NCBI GenBank assembly: GCA_965199135.1
Contig: OZ240685.1
Span: 3,348,001 to 3,412,000 of the forward strand
Source: EB88 sp965199135
GTDB taxonomy: Bacteria; Acidobacteriota; Terriglobia; Terriglobales; Acidobacteriaceae
Reading direction: 5' to 3'
Length of the DNA: 64,000 nt
Position numbers and translations under genes: made by a program. Within the stretch, counting starts at the first letter, position 1; the number at the start of each line of letters is the position of its first letter. Positions 25,714 to 33,394 of this stretch are shown here, one piece after another. The notes beneath the pieces are model-generated. The model was not told the DNA's origin. It searched no databases and worked only from the letters and a program-made list of their open reading frames with translations.

Positions 25714-27132
25714 ATGGCGTCCCCACTCCATCCCGGGCAAGCGCGGCTGCTACGATCCGCCGCGCCCCAAGATGATGAAGCAGGCTACATCCTCATCGCC
25801 GTGATCTTCTTTGTCGCGCTCGTGACGCTCTCGCTGGCTGTCGCGGCGCCGAAGATTGCAGCCGCCATCCAGCGCGATCGCGAAGTTGAGGCCGTCCAGC
25901 GCGGCCTCCAGTACGAGCGCGCCATCCGCTTGTACTACAAGAAGTTCGGCAGCTATCCCACGTCGATCGACCAGCTCGTCAAAACAAACGACATGCGGTT
26001 TCTCCGCCGGCGCTACCTCGATCCCCTGACCGGCAAGGATGACTGGAAGCTTATCCACATGGGCGAGGCCACCGTGTGCCCGCTCGGCTTCTTCGGGCAG
26101 CCGCTGGCTGCGGGTGGCGGCGGTGCGCTCAATGGAGCAACATCCGCTGCCAGCCTGGCCTCGGCAAGCTCTGGATCCGGAGGCGCCTTTGGCAGCAGCA
26201 GCAGCTCCTCGGGTTTCGGCACCAGCAGCTCCGCGGGCGGGTTTGGTAGCAGCAGCTCCTCGGGTTTTGGCAGCAGCAGCTCGGGTTTCGGGAGCAGCAC
26301 CGGATCGGGAAGCACAGGCACCGGTGCTGGTACCAGCGCCTCGGGAGCCTGCAGCGGAGGCACCCCGGGGCTGTACGCGATGGGTGGCAACGTCAATGGC
26401 AATTCTGGCGCAGGATCAGGATCCTCTTCCGGTTCCAGCTCGACCACCGCGTCCAACAGCACCAGCGGCAGCAGCAGCACCAGCGGCAGCTCCGGTTTTG
26501 GCGGGAGCTCGGGCTTTGGCGGCAGTTCCGGAAGCTCGGCGAGCTTCGGCAGCAGCTCCGGGTTCGGCGGCTCCGCCACCTCATCGGGCTTTGGCGGCGG
26601 CAGCGGACTCTCAGGCAACACCTCCGGCGGTACCAGCGCAGCCACCGGCCTTGGCTTCAATCCCAGCACCACGCTTGGCGCCGGCGCGCCGATAGCCGGC
26701 GTCGGCCTCAAGCCCGAGAAGCAGTCCATGGTGGCTTTTCGGCTGCAGGACCACTACAACAAGTGGGAGTTTGTGTACGACCCGGTGGAGGAGAAGCTTG
26801 CCGCCCAGGCTGGCCTCGTTGGCGGCGGGAGCATCAACGGCGGCAGTGCAGCTAGCAGCTCGAGCATGGGCCTTGGCGGCACCGGCAGCAGCTCCTCTGG
26901 CTTTGGCAGCAGCAGTTCTGGCTTCGGCGGCAGCTCCTCTGGCTTCGGCGGCAGTTCCTCTGGCTTTGGCGGCAGTTCCTCGAGCTTTGGCTCGGGAAAC
27001 AGCTCGGGATTCGGGTCCGGCAGCAGCTCCGGGTTCGGCTCGGGCAGCGGCTCGACCGGAGCCGGCTTTGGCTCCAGTGGGTCCGGCTCAAGCACGTTTT
27101 CTGGCGGCTTCGGCACGGGCAACACCAACTAG
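25714..27132 (+). CDS. Pseudopilin-like protein with long Gly/Ser/Phe-rich repeats
   Basis: 472 residues, nine bases after the PilP-like gene. A 24-residue leader ends at G24-Y25 before a hydrophobic helix (YILIAVIFFVALVTLSLAVA) in prepilin style, but mature position 5 is Ala instead of Glu. Residues about 50-125 look like a GspG/pilin stem (QRGLQYERAIRLYYKKFG, then PTSIDQLVKT, DPLTGKDDWKLI). From residue 130 on, three blocks (about 150-205, 229-309 and 368-472) consist of G, S, F and little else, with SSSGFGG-like units. A folded island at about 310-367 (KWEFVYDPVEEKL) lies between the last two. Low-complexity FG repeats recall silk, adhesin or phase-separating proteins. It could be a minor pilin tip, an exported fibre or an adhesive. 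Terminated by a strong hairpin. Confidence 0.85.
   Translation: MASPLHPGQARLLRSAAPQDDEAGYILIAVIFFVALVTLSLAVAAPKIAAAIQRDREVEAVQRGLQYERAIRLYYKKFGSYPTSIDQLVKTNDMRFLRRRYLDPLTGKDDWKLIHMGEATVCPLGFFGQPLAAGGGGALNGATSAASLASASSGSGGAFGSSSSSSGFGTSSSAGGFGSSSSSGFGSSSSGFGSSTGSGSTGTGAGTSASGACSGGTPGLYAMGGNVNGNSGAGSGSSSGSSSTTASNSTSGSSSTSGSSGFGGSSGFGGSSGSSASFGSSSGFGGSATSSGFGGGSGLSGNTSGGTSAATGLGFNPSTTLGAGAPIAGVGLKPEKQSMVAFRLQDHYNKWEFVYDPVEEKLAAQAGLVGGGSINGGSAASSSSMGLGGTGSSSSGFGSSSSGFGGSSSGFGGSSSGFGGSSSSFGSGNSSGFGSGSSSGFGSGSGSTGAGFGSSGSGSSTFSGGFGTGNTN
26896..27000 (+). repeat. Five tandem 21-bp units coding SSSGFGG-type repeats
   Basis: Units begin at 26896, 26917, 26938, 26959 and 26980; the second to fourth differ at only one to three bases (TCTGGCTTCGGCGGCAGCTC and variants), while the fifth is degenerate. 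Each codes seven residues. Near-identity at the DNA level in the middle units suggests recent slippage or recombination, so repeat number may vary between strains. Confidence 0.85.
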
Positions 27133-27142
27133 CCGCACATGG

Positions 27143-27172
27143 AAAAGCCCACCGCAGAGGCGGTGGGCTTTT
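27143..27172. terminator. Bidirectional terminator between the pilus cluster and the Fe-S carrier
   Basis: AAAAGCCCACCGC at 27143-27155, loop AGAG, GCGGTGGGCTTTT at 27160-27172: a perfect 13-bp stem with A-runs and T-runs on both sides. It serves the pseudopilin on the plus strand and the A-type carrier gene on the minus strand. Confidence 0.9.
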
Positions 27173-27189
27173 CGATCGAACCAATCTGC

Positions 27190-27585
27190 CTAGACGCTGA
27201 AGGAAGAACCGCAGCCGCAGGTGCTTTTCACGGTTGGGTTTTCGAACTTGAAGCCAGCTGCCTCGAGGGTTTCGACGTAGTCGACCACGCAGCCATTCAG
27301 GTACATCATCGAAGTCGCATCGACAAACACCTTGAGGCCGTCGAAGGTCAGCACCTTGTCCATCATGCCGGCCTGGTTCTCAAACGACATCGAGTACTGG
27401 AAGCCCGAGCAGCCGCCACCAACCACGCCAATGCGCAGGCCGGCAGGAAGCGGATCCTGGGTCGCCATGATCTCGCGGACCTTCACTGTCGCGGACGGGG
27501 TGAGCGTCACCGCGGTGGGTGTCTTGAACTCTGTGGATACCGGCGCGCCGGGGGCTGCCGTTGTGGCTGTTGCTGCTGTCGCCAT
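27190..27585 (-). CDS. A-type iron-sulfur cluster carrier (IscA/ErpA/HesB family)
   Basis: 131 residues from ATG at 27585, with AAGGGAGAG six bases upstream; a longer in-frame extension lacks such a site. The three cluster-ligand cysteines are present: C59 in GGGCSGFQY, and C123 and C125 in STCGCGSSF. It delivers Fe-S clusters to apoproteins. The N-terminal 25 residues are a low-complexity Ala/Thr extension. ErpA, IscA and SufA cannot be told apart here; no isc or suf genes are adjacent. Confidence 0.9.
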   Translation of the reverse strand: MATAATATTAAPGAPVSTEFKTPTAVTLTPSATVKVREIMATQDPLPAGLRIGVVGGGCSGFQYSMSFENQAGMMDKVLTFDGLKVFVDATSMMYLNGCVVDYVETLEAAGFKFENPTVKSTCGCGSSFSV

Positions 27586-27732
27586 CGTTTTCTCTCCCTT
27601 GGGGCTGTGCCCGCGTATCAGACAAGTGTAACGCACGGCGCGATGTGTCCAGGTATCCCGTCTGCGCCAGCCCTGCCTGTTATCTGATGTGGCAGTGCCG
27701 TCAGAAGACGCACTGCCCCCTTGAATCACTTG

Positions 27733-28194
27733 CTACCGGGTGGTGATGTCGTCCGAGATTGCACTGTACTCATCATCGGTCAGGATGCCGCGGCTCTTCA
27801 GGTCCTCAGGATCCCCGAACGGCCGTTTCGCGGCAATCCGGTGCGCCGTTGCTGCATGGATGCCAGGCAGTCCTTCAAGCTCCGCGATGGTCGCGTGATT
27901 GATGTCCAGCTTGCCGCCATGAATGTTTGGCGACTTGCTGTTGCCCTCCGCCCAGCCCTGCTTGGCTCCGGAGATCACGTCCTTGGTTTCGCGGCGCGCC
28001 TGCAGAAGCGCTTCCTTTGCTTCCTGCCCTGCGTTCTTCAGATCATGGTGCACCTGCCGGGCGTCCTCAGCAGCCTGCTGCTGCAACTTCTCATCCGGCG
28101 TTTGTGCTGGCCTGGTCGTACATCCGGCAAGCAGCAAAAAACCTGCCGCGGCGACGACGCTAATTCTTCGGGTGCAACCCTTCCACTGTTCCAT
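27733..28194 (-). CDS. Helix-hairpin-helix (ComEA-like) lipoprotein
   Basis: 153 residues from ATG at 28194. A lipoprotein signal ends in the lipobox LLAGC (C25). A charged coiled coil follows (about 34-78), then two helix-hairpin-helix motifs (INHATIAELEGLPGIHAATA at 98-117 and the PEDLKSRGILTDDEYSAI part). This is the DNA-binding domain of ComEA, which captures transforming DNA in the periplasm. Anchoring by lipid rather than a membrane helix is unusual. It overlaps the yceI end by 35 bases. A non-competence role cannot be excluded. Confidence 0.75.
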   Translation of the reverse strand: MEQWKGCTRRISVVAAAGFLLLAGCTTRPAQTPDEKLQQQAAEDARQVHHDLKNAGQEAKEALLQARRETKDVISGAKQGWAEGNSKSPNIHGGKLDINHATIAELEGLPGIHAATAHRIAAKRPFGDPEDLKSRGILTDDEYSAISDDITTR

Positions 28195-28798
28195 GCGACT
28201 CCACGGTGATCCGGATGTCATGATCCCTCATCAGGAAGGTGCTCTGATCTTTCATTCCCCACTGAACATACGGCACGGTGAAGGTGGACTTCAAGAAGAC
28301 CTCGCCCCCCTGCCTGACAGCGTCGACGTCCACGGTGAGCGGGTGATCCGCCCCATGGATGTTGAACGAACCGTCCAGCTTCAGGTGCTTCTCGCCGTCG
28401 CCCGCGGGCAGGCTGCCCGCGACCTTCTCCAGGTGGTAGAAGATGCCGGGGTAGGTCTCGCTCTGGAGGGTCTGCGCCTTGATCTTCGCGTCGAGCTTCG
28501 CGTCATTGCTTTTCTCGGAGGTGGCGTCCACCAGGATCTCCCCCTGCGCCACCCCGCTCCTGCTGTCGAGTGCAAACTGCCCTGTTTTGAGCTGAAAGGT
28601 GCCATGAATGCGATGGAGGGTGCCTGCCGAGAAGGCGACGGTGGTGCGCGCCGGGTCCAGGTGGACCGCCACCGAGTTCGCCGCATCTGCGGCAACCGCC
28701 CGGCTGGCCGGGGCAGCCGCATCCTGCGCAGGGGCCCGGGTGGCGAAGAGTGCAGCGGAGGAGAGGGCGAGGAAGTACGGGGCGACGCGCAGTGTCAA
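28160..28798 (-). CDS. YceI-family periplasmic lipocalin-like protein
   Basis: 212 residues; signal peptide to about residue 25 (APYFLALSSAALFATRAPAQ). The YceI fold is visible: LDPARTTVAFSAGTLHRIHG at the start of the barrel, then LDGSFNIHGADHPLTVDV, and VPYVQWGMKDQSTFLMRD near the end. Family members bind isoprenoid-like or fatty ligands in the periplasm. It lies between folD and the ComEA-like lipoprotein on the same strand, with a 52-base gap from folD. Confidence 0.88.
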   Translation of the reverse strand: MTLRVAPYFLALSSAALFATRAPAQDAAAPASRAVAADAANSVAVHLDPARTTVAFSAGTLHRIHGTFQLKTGQFALDSRSGVAQGEILVDATSEKSNDAKLDAKIKAQTLQSETYPGIFYHLEKVAGSLPAGDGEKHLKLDGSFNIHGADHPLTVDVDAVRQGGEVFLKSTFTVPYVQWGMKDQSTFLMRDHDIRITVESHGTVEGLHPKN

Positions 28799-28850
28799 AG
28801 GATTCCGTTCCGTTCTTGATCTCTGGATCGAGAGTGCTGGTGGTGATGGT

Positions 28851-29747
28851 CTAAAGCGTCAGTGCCGGCTTAAGTGCAGCTACACGTTCGGCAGAGGCTA
28901 CGGTCTGCGCGATCAGCGTCGCGATCGTCATGGGGCCCACACCGCCCGGGACCGGGGTGTATGCCAGGGCGCGGGCACGCAGCTCAGGCGTGAGTTCCAC
29001 ATCGCCGACGCCTGGGGCACCGTCGATGCCGGGGTGATAGCCAGCGTCCACAACCACGACACCATCCTGCAGCCACTCAGCCCGGATAAACTCTCGCTTG
29101 CCCAACGCCGCAACTACGATCTCGGCGTCCCGCAGGTGTCGCTGGAGGTCGCCCGTATACCGGTGGCAGAGGGTCACGGTGCAATTGGCATGGTCGAGCA
29201 TGGTGGCCATGGGCCGGCCCAGGATGGCGCTGCGGCCGATTACGGTCGCCCGTTTGCCGTGGAGCGGAACCTGGTAATGCTCGAGCAGACGCATGATGCC
29301 AGCCGGAGTCGCCGAGCCGAACGCCGGCTCCTTCATCGACATGCGGCCAAAGCCAAGGCTCGTGACTCCATCCACATCCTTGCTGAGGACGATCCGGTCA
29401 AAGCACTCGCGCTCGTTGACCTGCGAGGGCACCGGGTGCTGCAGCAGGATCCCGCGAACGCGCGGTTCGAGATTGAGCTCATCGATGACCGCCAGCAGCT
29501 CGGCTGTGGTGGTCGTCTCAGGCAAGGTGATCGGCATCGACTCCATGCCGACACGACGGCAGGCATTGCCCTTCATGCGCACATAGGTGGCGGACGCTGG
29601 GTCCTCGCCAACCAGGATGGTCGCGAGCACCGGCGGCAGCGACCCGGTATGCTCCCGCAGGCGCGCAACACGTCCCTTCAGCTCCTGCTCGAGCGCGCTG
29701 GCAAGCGCCTTGCCGTCCAGAACCACGGCCTGGTTCCCACTCTTCAT
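28851..29747 (-). CDS. folD: Bifunctional methylenetetrahydrofolate dehydrogenase/cyclohydrolase
   Basis: 298 residues. It interconverts 5,10-methylene-, 5,10-methenyl- and 10-formyl-tetrahydrofolate with NADP. Visible: YVRMK with Y55 and catalytic K59, GILLQHPVP, KDVDG, the Rossmann stretch VIGRSAILGRPMA and the C-terminal TPVPGGVGPMTIATL. All catalytic residues look intact. A TACACT box ends six bases before the ATG and there is no Shine-Dalgarno, suggesting a leaderless transcript. Confidence 0.95.
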   Translation of the reverse strand: MKSGNQAVVLDGKALASALEQELKGRVARLREHTGSLPPVLATILVGEDPASATYVRMKGNACRRVGMESMPITLPETTTTAELLAVIDELNLEPRVRGILLQHPVPSQVNERECFDRIVLSKDVDGVTSLGFGRMSMKEPAFGSATPAGIMRLLEHYQVPLHGKRATVIGRSAILGRPMATMLDHANCTVTLCHRYTGDLQRHLRDAEIVVAALGKREFIRAEWLQDGVVVVDAGYHPGIDGAPGVGDVELTPELRARALAYTPVPGGVGPMTIATLIAQTVASAERVAALKPALTL

Positions 29748-29753
29748 GGGACC

Positions 29754-29759
29754 AGTGTA
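29754..29759 (-). promoter_or_regulatory. Candidate -10 element for a leaderless folD transcript
   Basis: On the minus strand TACACT is followed by six bases and then the folD ATG at 29747, which would start the mRNA at the start codon. No -35 box is convincing. Confidence 0.4.
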
Positions 29760-29797
29760 AGGGCAAGCTTCCCGTGGCTGCAGCTTTTTGGGAGTGC

Positions 29798-30475
29798 TCA
29801 GGCCTTCATAAGGGTCTGCCCATGCTGGTGGCGGATATCGGCGCCCTCGATCCAGAAGATCACGTCCCCGGCGATGTTCGCCGCATGGTCGGCAATACGC
29901 TCCAGGTTGCGCGAGATGATGATCGCGTGCAGCGCCTGCTCCGCGACCTGGGCATTGCCCGAGATCATCTCGATCAGCCGTTCGTGGGTCTCGCGGTTGA
30001 CGCGGTCGATCTCGTCATCCATGTCAACGACCGACGCTGCGAGTTTTGCGTCTCCTTCGAGCAGTGATTGCAGGGCGCCGCGGATCATTCCCCGGGCCAG
30101 TTCGCGCATCGTCGCGATGTCGGTAGGCACATCCACCAGGGGCAGGCGGGTCAGCTCGAGGGTGCGCTGCGCGATGCTCATGGCCTGGTCGCCAATCCGC
30201 TCCAGGTTGGCATTGATCTTGATCACCGCCAGGATGAAGCGCAGGTCGATCGCCATCGGCTGCTCCTGCGCGAGCAGCTCGTAACTCATCTCGTCAACTT
30301 CACGTTGCGCCAGGTTGATCGCCGTTTCGTTCTCGCGAACGTACTGACAGATGGAAGCATCCCGATCGAGGTAGGCATCTACCGAGGACTCCAGCGCCTG
30401 CTGCGACAGCGCAGCCATGGCCAGGAGCTTGTCCTTGAGCTGCGCCAATTGCTGATGAAAGTGAACGCGCGGCAT
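29798..30475 (-). CDS. phoU: PhoU-type phosphate signalling regulator
   Basis: 225 residues; GGAGG six to ten bases before the ATG. Two PhoU three-helix repeats, each with the metal-binding E/D-x-x-x-D plan: DLRFILAVIKINANLERIGD (77-96) and the matching HAIIISRNLERIADHAANIA (183-202). It restrains the PhoR kinase and the Pst transporter when phosphate is sufficient. No pst or phoBR genes are adjacent. It lies between the MFS transporter and folD. Confidence 0.93.
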   Translation of the reverse strand: MPRVHFHQQLAQLKDKLLAMAALSQQALESSVDAYLDRDASICQYVRENETAINLAQREVDEMSYELLAQEQPMAIDLRFILAVIKINANLERIGDQAMSIAQRTLELTRLPLVDVPTDIATMRELARGMIRGALQSLLEGDAKLAASVVDMDDEIDRVNRETHERLIEMISGNAQVAEQALHAIIISRNLERIADHAANIAGDVIFWIEGADIRHQHGQTLMKA

Positions 30476-30546
30476 CGAGGCGCCTCCTGCAAGTGGAATG
30501 TATGGGTGGTCTTACACATTGTGCATGAATTCGACGCAAACTCCTG

Positions 30547-31815
30547 TTACTTCAGTGCCGTACCGCGAGATTCTTTGCCCAGCGAGGCGATGATCGCCAG
30601 GTAGATCGCGACAACCAGCACTGTTGCCCCGAGCACAGGACCCAGTGCGCCATACCGCCGGGCAGCCAGGCTCTGCAGAACGCTGTTCCGGGAGGTCAGG
30701 AGGTTTCCAAGCTGGTAGGCCACTCCCGGGAAGGTCGCCCGCACCGGCCCCGGTGAAAGCTCGCTGAGATACGCCGGAACCACGCCCCAGGCGCCCTGCA
30801 CCATGAACTGCATCAGGAACGCCCCGAGTGCAAGCAGCGGAAGCGAGTGTGAGAAGGCATAAAGCGGGATGCAGGGGAGCGCCAGCAACACCGCGGTCAC
30901 GATCGCCCGCTTGCGCCCCCAGCGTTCCGAGAGCGCGCCAAAGAGCACGCCGCCCAGGATCGCGCCGACGTTGTAGATGACGCCGATCGCGCCCGCCTCG
31001 TGCGCAGTGGCGTGGTGATCCTTGAGAAGAAAGGTGGGGTAGAGATCCTGGGTGCCATGCGAGAAGGCGTTGAACCCGGCCATCAGCAGGATCAGGAAGA
31101 CAAAGGTGCCGCCGTACTTGAGCACGCCCGCAAGCATTCCCGGTGCGCGGGGATCCCGCGAGGCCTGATGCTGCGCTGCCTTCCAGGCAGGCGACTCCTC
31201 GACCTTGCCGCCGATGTAGACAATCAACAAAGCCGGCAGAGCGCCGACGACAAAGAGACCGCGCCAGCCCACGACGTGGCCGCCGAGGTGCCATGCGGCG
31301 AGCGGATCGTAGAGCAGCCCGAAGGCAAGCGCCGCCAGGAGGTAGCCCATGGCATAGCCTTCCTGCAGAATGCCGGAGAAGAAGCCGCGGCCCTCGGTCG
31401 GCAGCGTTTCAAAGGCCAGCGCCGCCCCGACGCCCCACTCGCCGCCCATGGCGATGCCGAACAGAGCGCGCAGGATCAGCAGAACGTGGAGCGAGGGCGC
31501 GAACGCGCAGGCAAGCTCCAGGACCGAATAGCAGGCGATATTGAAGATCAGGGTCGGGCGACGGCCAAAGCGCTCTGCCAGCAGGCCGAACAGGATCGCA
31601 CCGACCGGCCGGAAGGCGAGCGTCAGGAACAGTGCTTCTGCAACCGAGGCTGTTGAGGCGCGAAATTCTGCCGATATAGCAGGTATGCAGAAGACCAGGA
31701 GGAAGTAGTCGAAGGCATCAAGCGTCCAGCCGAGGAAGCAGGCGAAGAAGGCGTGTCGCTGGGCACCCGAGAGCAGGCGCCAATGCCGGGAGAAGCTGCG
31801 CAACCAATTCGGCAA
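30547..31815 (-). CDS. MFS transporter, metabolite:H+ symporter type
   Basis: 422 residues from TTG at 31815, which has AGAGGAA upstream; an ATG at 31899 would add 28 residues that look non-native. Twelve helices are predicted. Signature segments LGWTLDAFDYFLLVF, RPVGAILFGLLAERFGRRP and MGGEWGVGAALAFETLPTEG match the branch holding sialic-acid, lactate and aromatic-acid symporters. The substrate is not deducible. It is transcribed towards phoU, with a 71-base gap. Confidence 0.82.
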   Translation of the reverse strand: MPNWLRSFSRHWRLLSGAQRHAFFACFLGWTLDAFDYFLLVFCIPAISAEFRASTASVAEALFLTLAFRPVGAILFGLLAERFGRRPTLIFNIACYSVLELACAFAPSLHVLLILRALFGIAMGGEWGVGAALAFETLPTEGRGFFSGILQEGYAMGYLLAALAFGLLYDPLAAWHLGGHVVGWRGLFVVGALPALLIVYIGGKVEESPAWKAAQHQASRDPRAPGMLAGVLKYGGTFVFLILLMAGFNAFSHGTQDLYPTFLLKDHHATAHEAGAIGVIYNVGAILGGVLFGALSERWGRKRAIVTAVLLALPCIPLYAFSHSLPLLALGAFLMQFMVQGAWGVVPAYLSELSPGPVRATFPGVAYQLGNLLTSRNSVLQSLAARRYGALGPVLGATVLVVAIYLAIIASLGKESRGTALK

Positions 31816-32137
31816 TGAGAACGTTCCTCTAGGTAGGTCGTGAAGTGAAATGAGTTTGCACGTTGACTCCGAGATAGTGCAACCTGTGGGTAACCTCATG
31901 ACGGCCCTGACGGCCGAGGGCAGCGCTTACTGAAGATTCGAAAAGAATCTGAGTGGTCCCTTTGGTGTCGATCCTGGCCTGTAACCGCGGTGTAGAATGT
32001 CCTGAATCGTGGGAGGCGCCTTGCTCGCGCAGATGGCGCCTACTCGAAAAAGCTTGCAGGGATCCTGACGAGCGGCAGCCGGTCCAGGTGCTTCGAGCCT
32101 CGATTGATAGATGACGCTTGTCGGTGGAGGTTGGGCC
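31816..32137. other. Noncoding gap between divergent genes
   Basis: About 320 bases holding the start regions of the MFS gene (minus) and the PilZ gene (plus). A small palindrome AGATTC-GAAAA-GAATCT sits at 31934-31950. TAGAAT at 31993-31998 could be a -10 box for the PilZ gene, without a matching -35. Nothing else is seen. Confidence 0.35.
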
Positions 32138-32440
32138 ATGGTTTGGGATGAACTCCGCAGTGCGGTGCGTTTCCCGATGCACGTTCCGGTAGTCCTCGTG
32201 ATTGGGAGTGAGCAGGTCGAGGCCGTCACGGTCAATATGTCAAACAACGGTGTGCTTCTGCAGGTGCCGCGATCGATCGAGGCAGAGACTGGTTTTGAGT
32301 TTCTTCTGGAAGTTCCGAAAGAAGTGACGCTAAACGAGTCAACGGCTGCCATTCATTGTGCTGGACATGTTATTCGTTCGTATCAGGAAAACGGCTCCTG
32401 TTTCGTTGCAGCAGTGATCGACGAGTATAGATTTCAGTAG
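32138..32440 (+). CDS. PilZ-domain protein (c-di-GMP binding)
   Basis: 100 residues from ATG at 32138, with GGAGG seven bases upstream; an earlier ATG at 32111 lacks one. The c-di-GMP motif is complete: RxxxR (R7, R11) and NxSxxG (N33, S35, G38), spaced as in canonical PilZ domains. Single-domain proteins of this kind relay c-di-GMP levels to motility or secretion machines. The next gene, 29 bases on, is a response regulator, so the two probably act together. Confidence 0.85.
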   Translation: MVWDELRSAVRFPMHVPVVLVIGSEQVEAVTVNMSNNGVLLQVPRSIEAETGFEFLLEVPKEVTLNESTAAIHCAGHVIRSYQENGSCFVAAVIDEYRFQ

Positions 32441-32469
32441 GCAGGAAAGGATCGAGGCGAGCATCTGCT

Positions 32470-33330
32470 ATGAACCCGATCAACGATAGACCCCGAGTCG
32501 CACCCAGCACCATGTCATCCAACAACGGTCATACGACGTCCGCACCTCGTCCGCAGGGCAGCTTCACCGCTCCTGCACCCGGCAATACCATGGTTGCTCA
32601 CCGCGAAAACCCTGTCCGCGTGATTCTGGCCGACGGCCAGGCGATCTTTCGCGTCGGCATGAGCAAGGTATTCGCAGCAGAGCCGGACATCCATGTGATC
32701 GCCCAGGCAGACAGCCTTGCCAACCTCCGCTCCACGCTCAAGCAACACCAGGCCGATGTGCTCCTGCTCGACTGGAACATCCTGGGCGGCCACACCGAGT
32801 TCGTACCCGAACTGATCAAGGCTGGCGCTTCGCCGGTCAAGATGATTGTGCAGGGCGCCATCGGCGACGAAACCCGCATGATCGAGCTTTACCGCAACGG
32901 GGTGCGTGGCACCATATCGCGTGCTATCTCGCCTGACCTGCTCCTGCGCTGCGTCCGCAAAGTCGCTTCCGGCGAGACCTGGATCGACAACCAGTCGCTT
33001 ACCCTGCTTATCGATGCCTACCGGCTCCAGGCAACCCAGGGCATCAACACCAAGGTCGCTCCCCGGCTCTCGCCGAAGGAGATCTCGATCATCACCTACA
33101 TCAGCCAGGGCAAGCGCAACAAGGAAATCGCGCACCACATCGGCACCAGCGAACAGGTGGTCAAGAACTACCTGCGCAAGATCTACGACAAGCTTGGGGT
33201 TTCAGACCGGCTGGAGCTGGCACTCTACTCCCTCCACCACGACTTGCAGAAGAATGTCGTCCCGAGCCCGGGCCGTGGCGCCGCGGTCACCCCGGCAGCC
33301 CCGGCGATCCCCCGCGCGACCGAGGCCTAG
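32470..33330 (+). CDS. LuxR/NarL-type response regulator with a degenerate receiver
   Basis: 286 residues. A 45-residue Pro/Ser-rich N-terminal extension precedes a receiver (about 49-165). The phospho-acceptor Asp is kept (D101 in LLLDWN). The acidic pair is D55-G56 instead of two acids, the Thr/Ser switch is Gly129 and the conserved Lys is Arg151. The LuxR helix-turn-helix (200-256) is normal: LSPKEISIITYISQGKRNKE followed by IAHHIGTSEQVVKNYL. Phosphorylation is therefore doubtful; it may respond to protein contacts or be constitutive. No kinase is adjacent; the PilZ gene precedes it. Confidence 0.88.
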   Translation: MNPINDRPRVAPSTMSSNNGHTTSAPRPQGSFTAPAPGNTMVAHRENPVRVILADGQAIFRVGMSKVFAAEPDIHVIAQADSLANLRSTLKQHQADVLLLDWNILGGHTEFVPELIKAGASPVKMIVQGAIGDETRMIELYRNGVRGTISRAISPDLLLRCVRKVASGETWIDNQSLTLLIDAYRLQATQGINTKVAPRLSPKEISIITYISQGKRNKEIAHHIGTSEQVVKNYLRKIYDKLGVSDRLELALYSLHHDLQKNVVPSPGRGAAVTPAAPAIPRATEA

Positions 33331-33360
33331 AGCCCGGTCGCTTCTCCGGGCTTCGACCCG

Positions 33361-33394
33361 CCTCCTGCTCCTGTTCCTGCTCCTGTTCAGGAGG
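33361..33394. repeat. 12-bp tandem repeat inside an inverted repeat between convergent genes
   Basis: CTGCTCCTGTTC occurs twice (33365-33376, 33377-33388), enclosed by CCTCCTG (33361-33367) and CAGGAGG (33388-33394). The thioesterase stop lies within it. It may act as a weak transcription barrier between the convergent genes; no T-run is present. Confidence 0.5.

Noticed and set aside
26161..27060. Possible CRISPR array because of regularly spaced repeats
   Set aside because: The units are coding, 21 bp, contiguous without unique spacers, and keep one reading frame.
26013..27128. Minus-strand Pro/Glu/Leu-rich frames resembling proline-repeat proteins
   Set aside because: They are the complement of the Gly/Ser/Phe repeats; repeats stay open in several frames. 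The plus strand has the pilin signal and the operon context.
28608..30284. Long plus-strand frame of 558 codons
   Set aside because: Antisense to yceI, folD and phoU, all of which are well-conserved proteins.
31934..31950. Palindrome AGATTC-GAAAA-GAATCT as a terminator
   Set aside because: Six AT-rich base pairs without a T-run and in a divergent promoter region; too weak to call.
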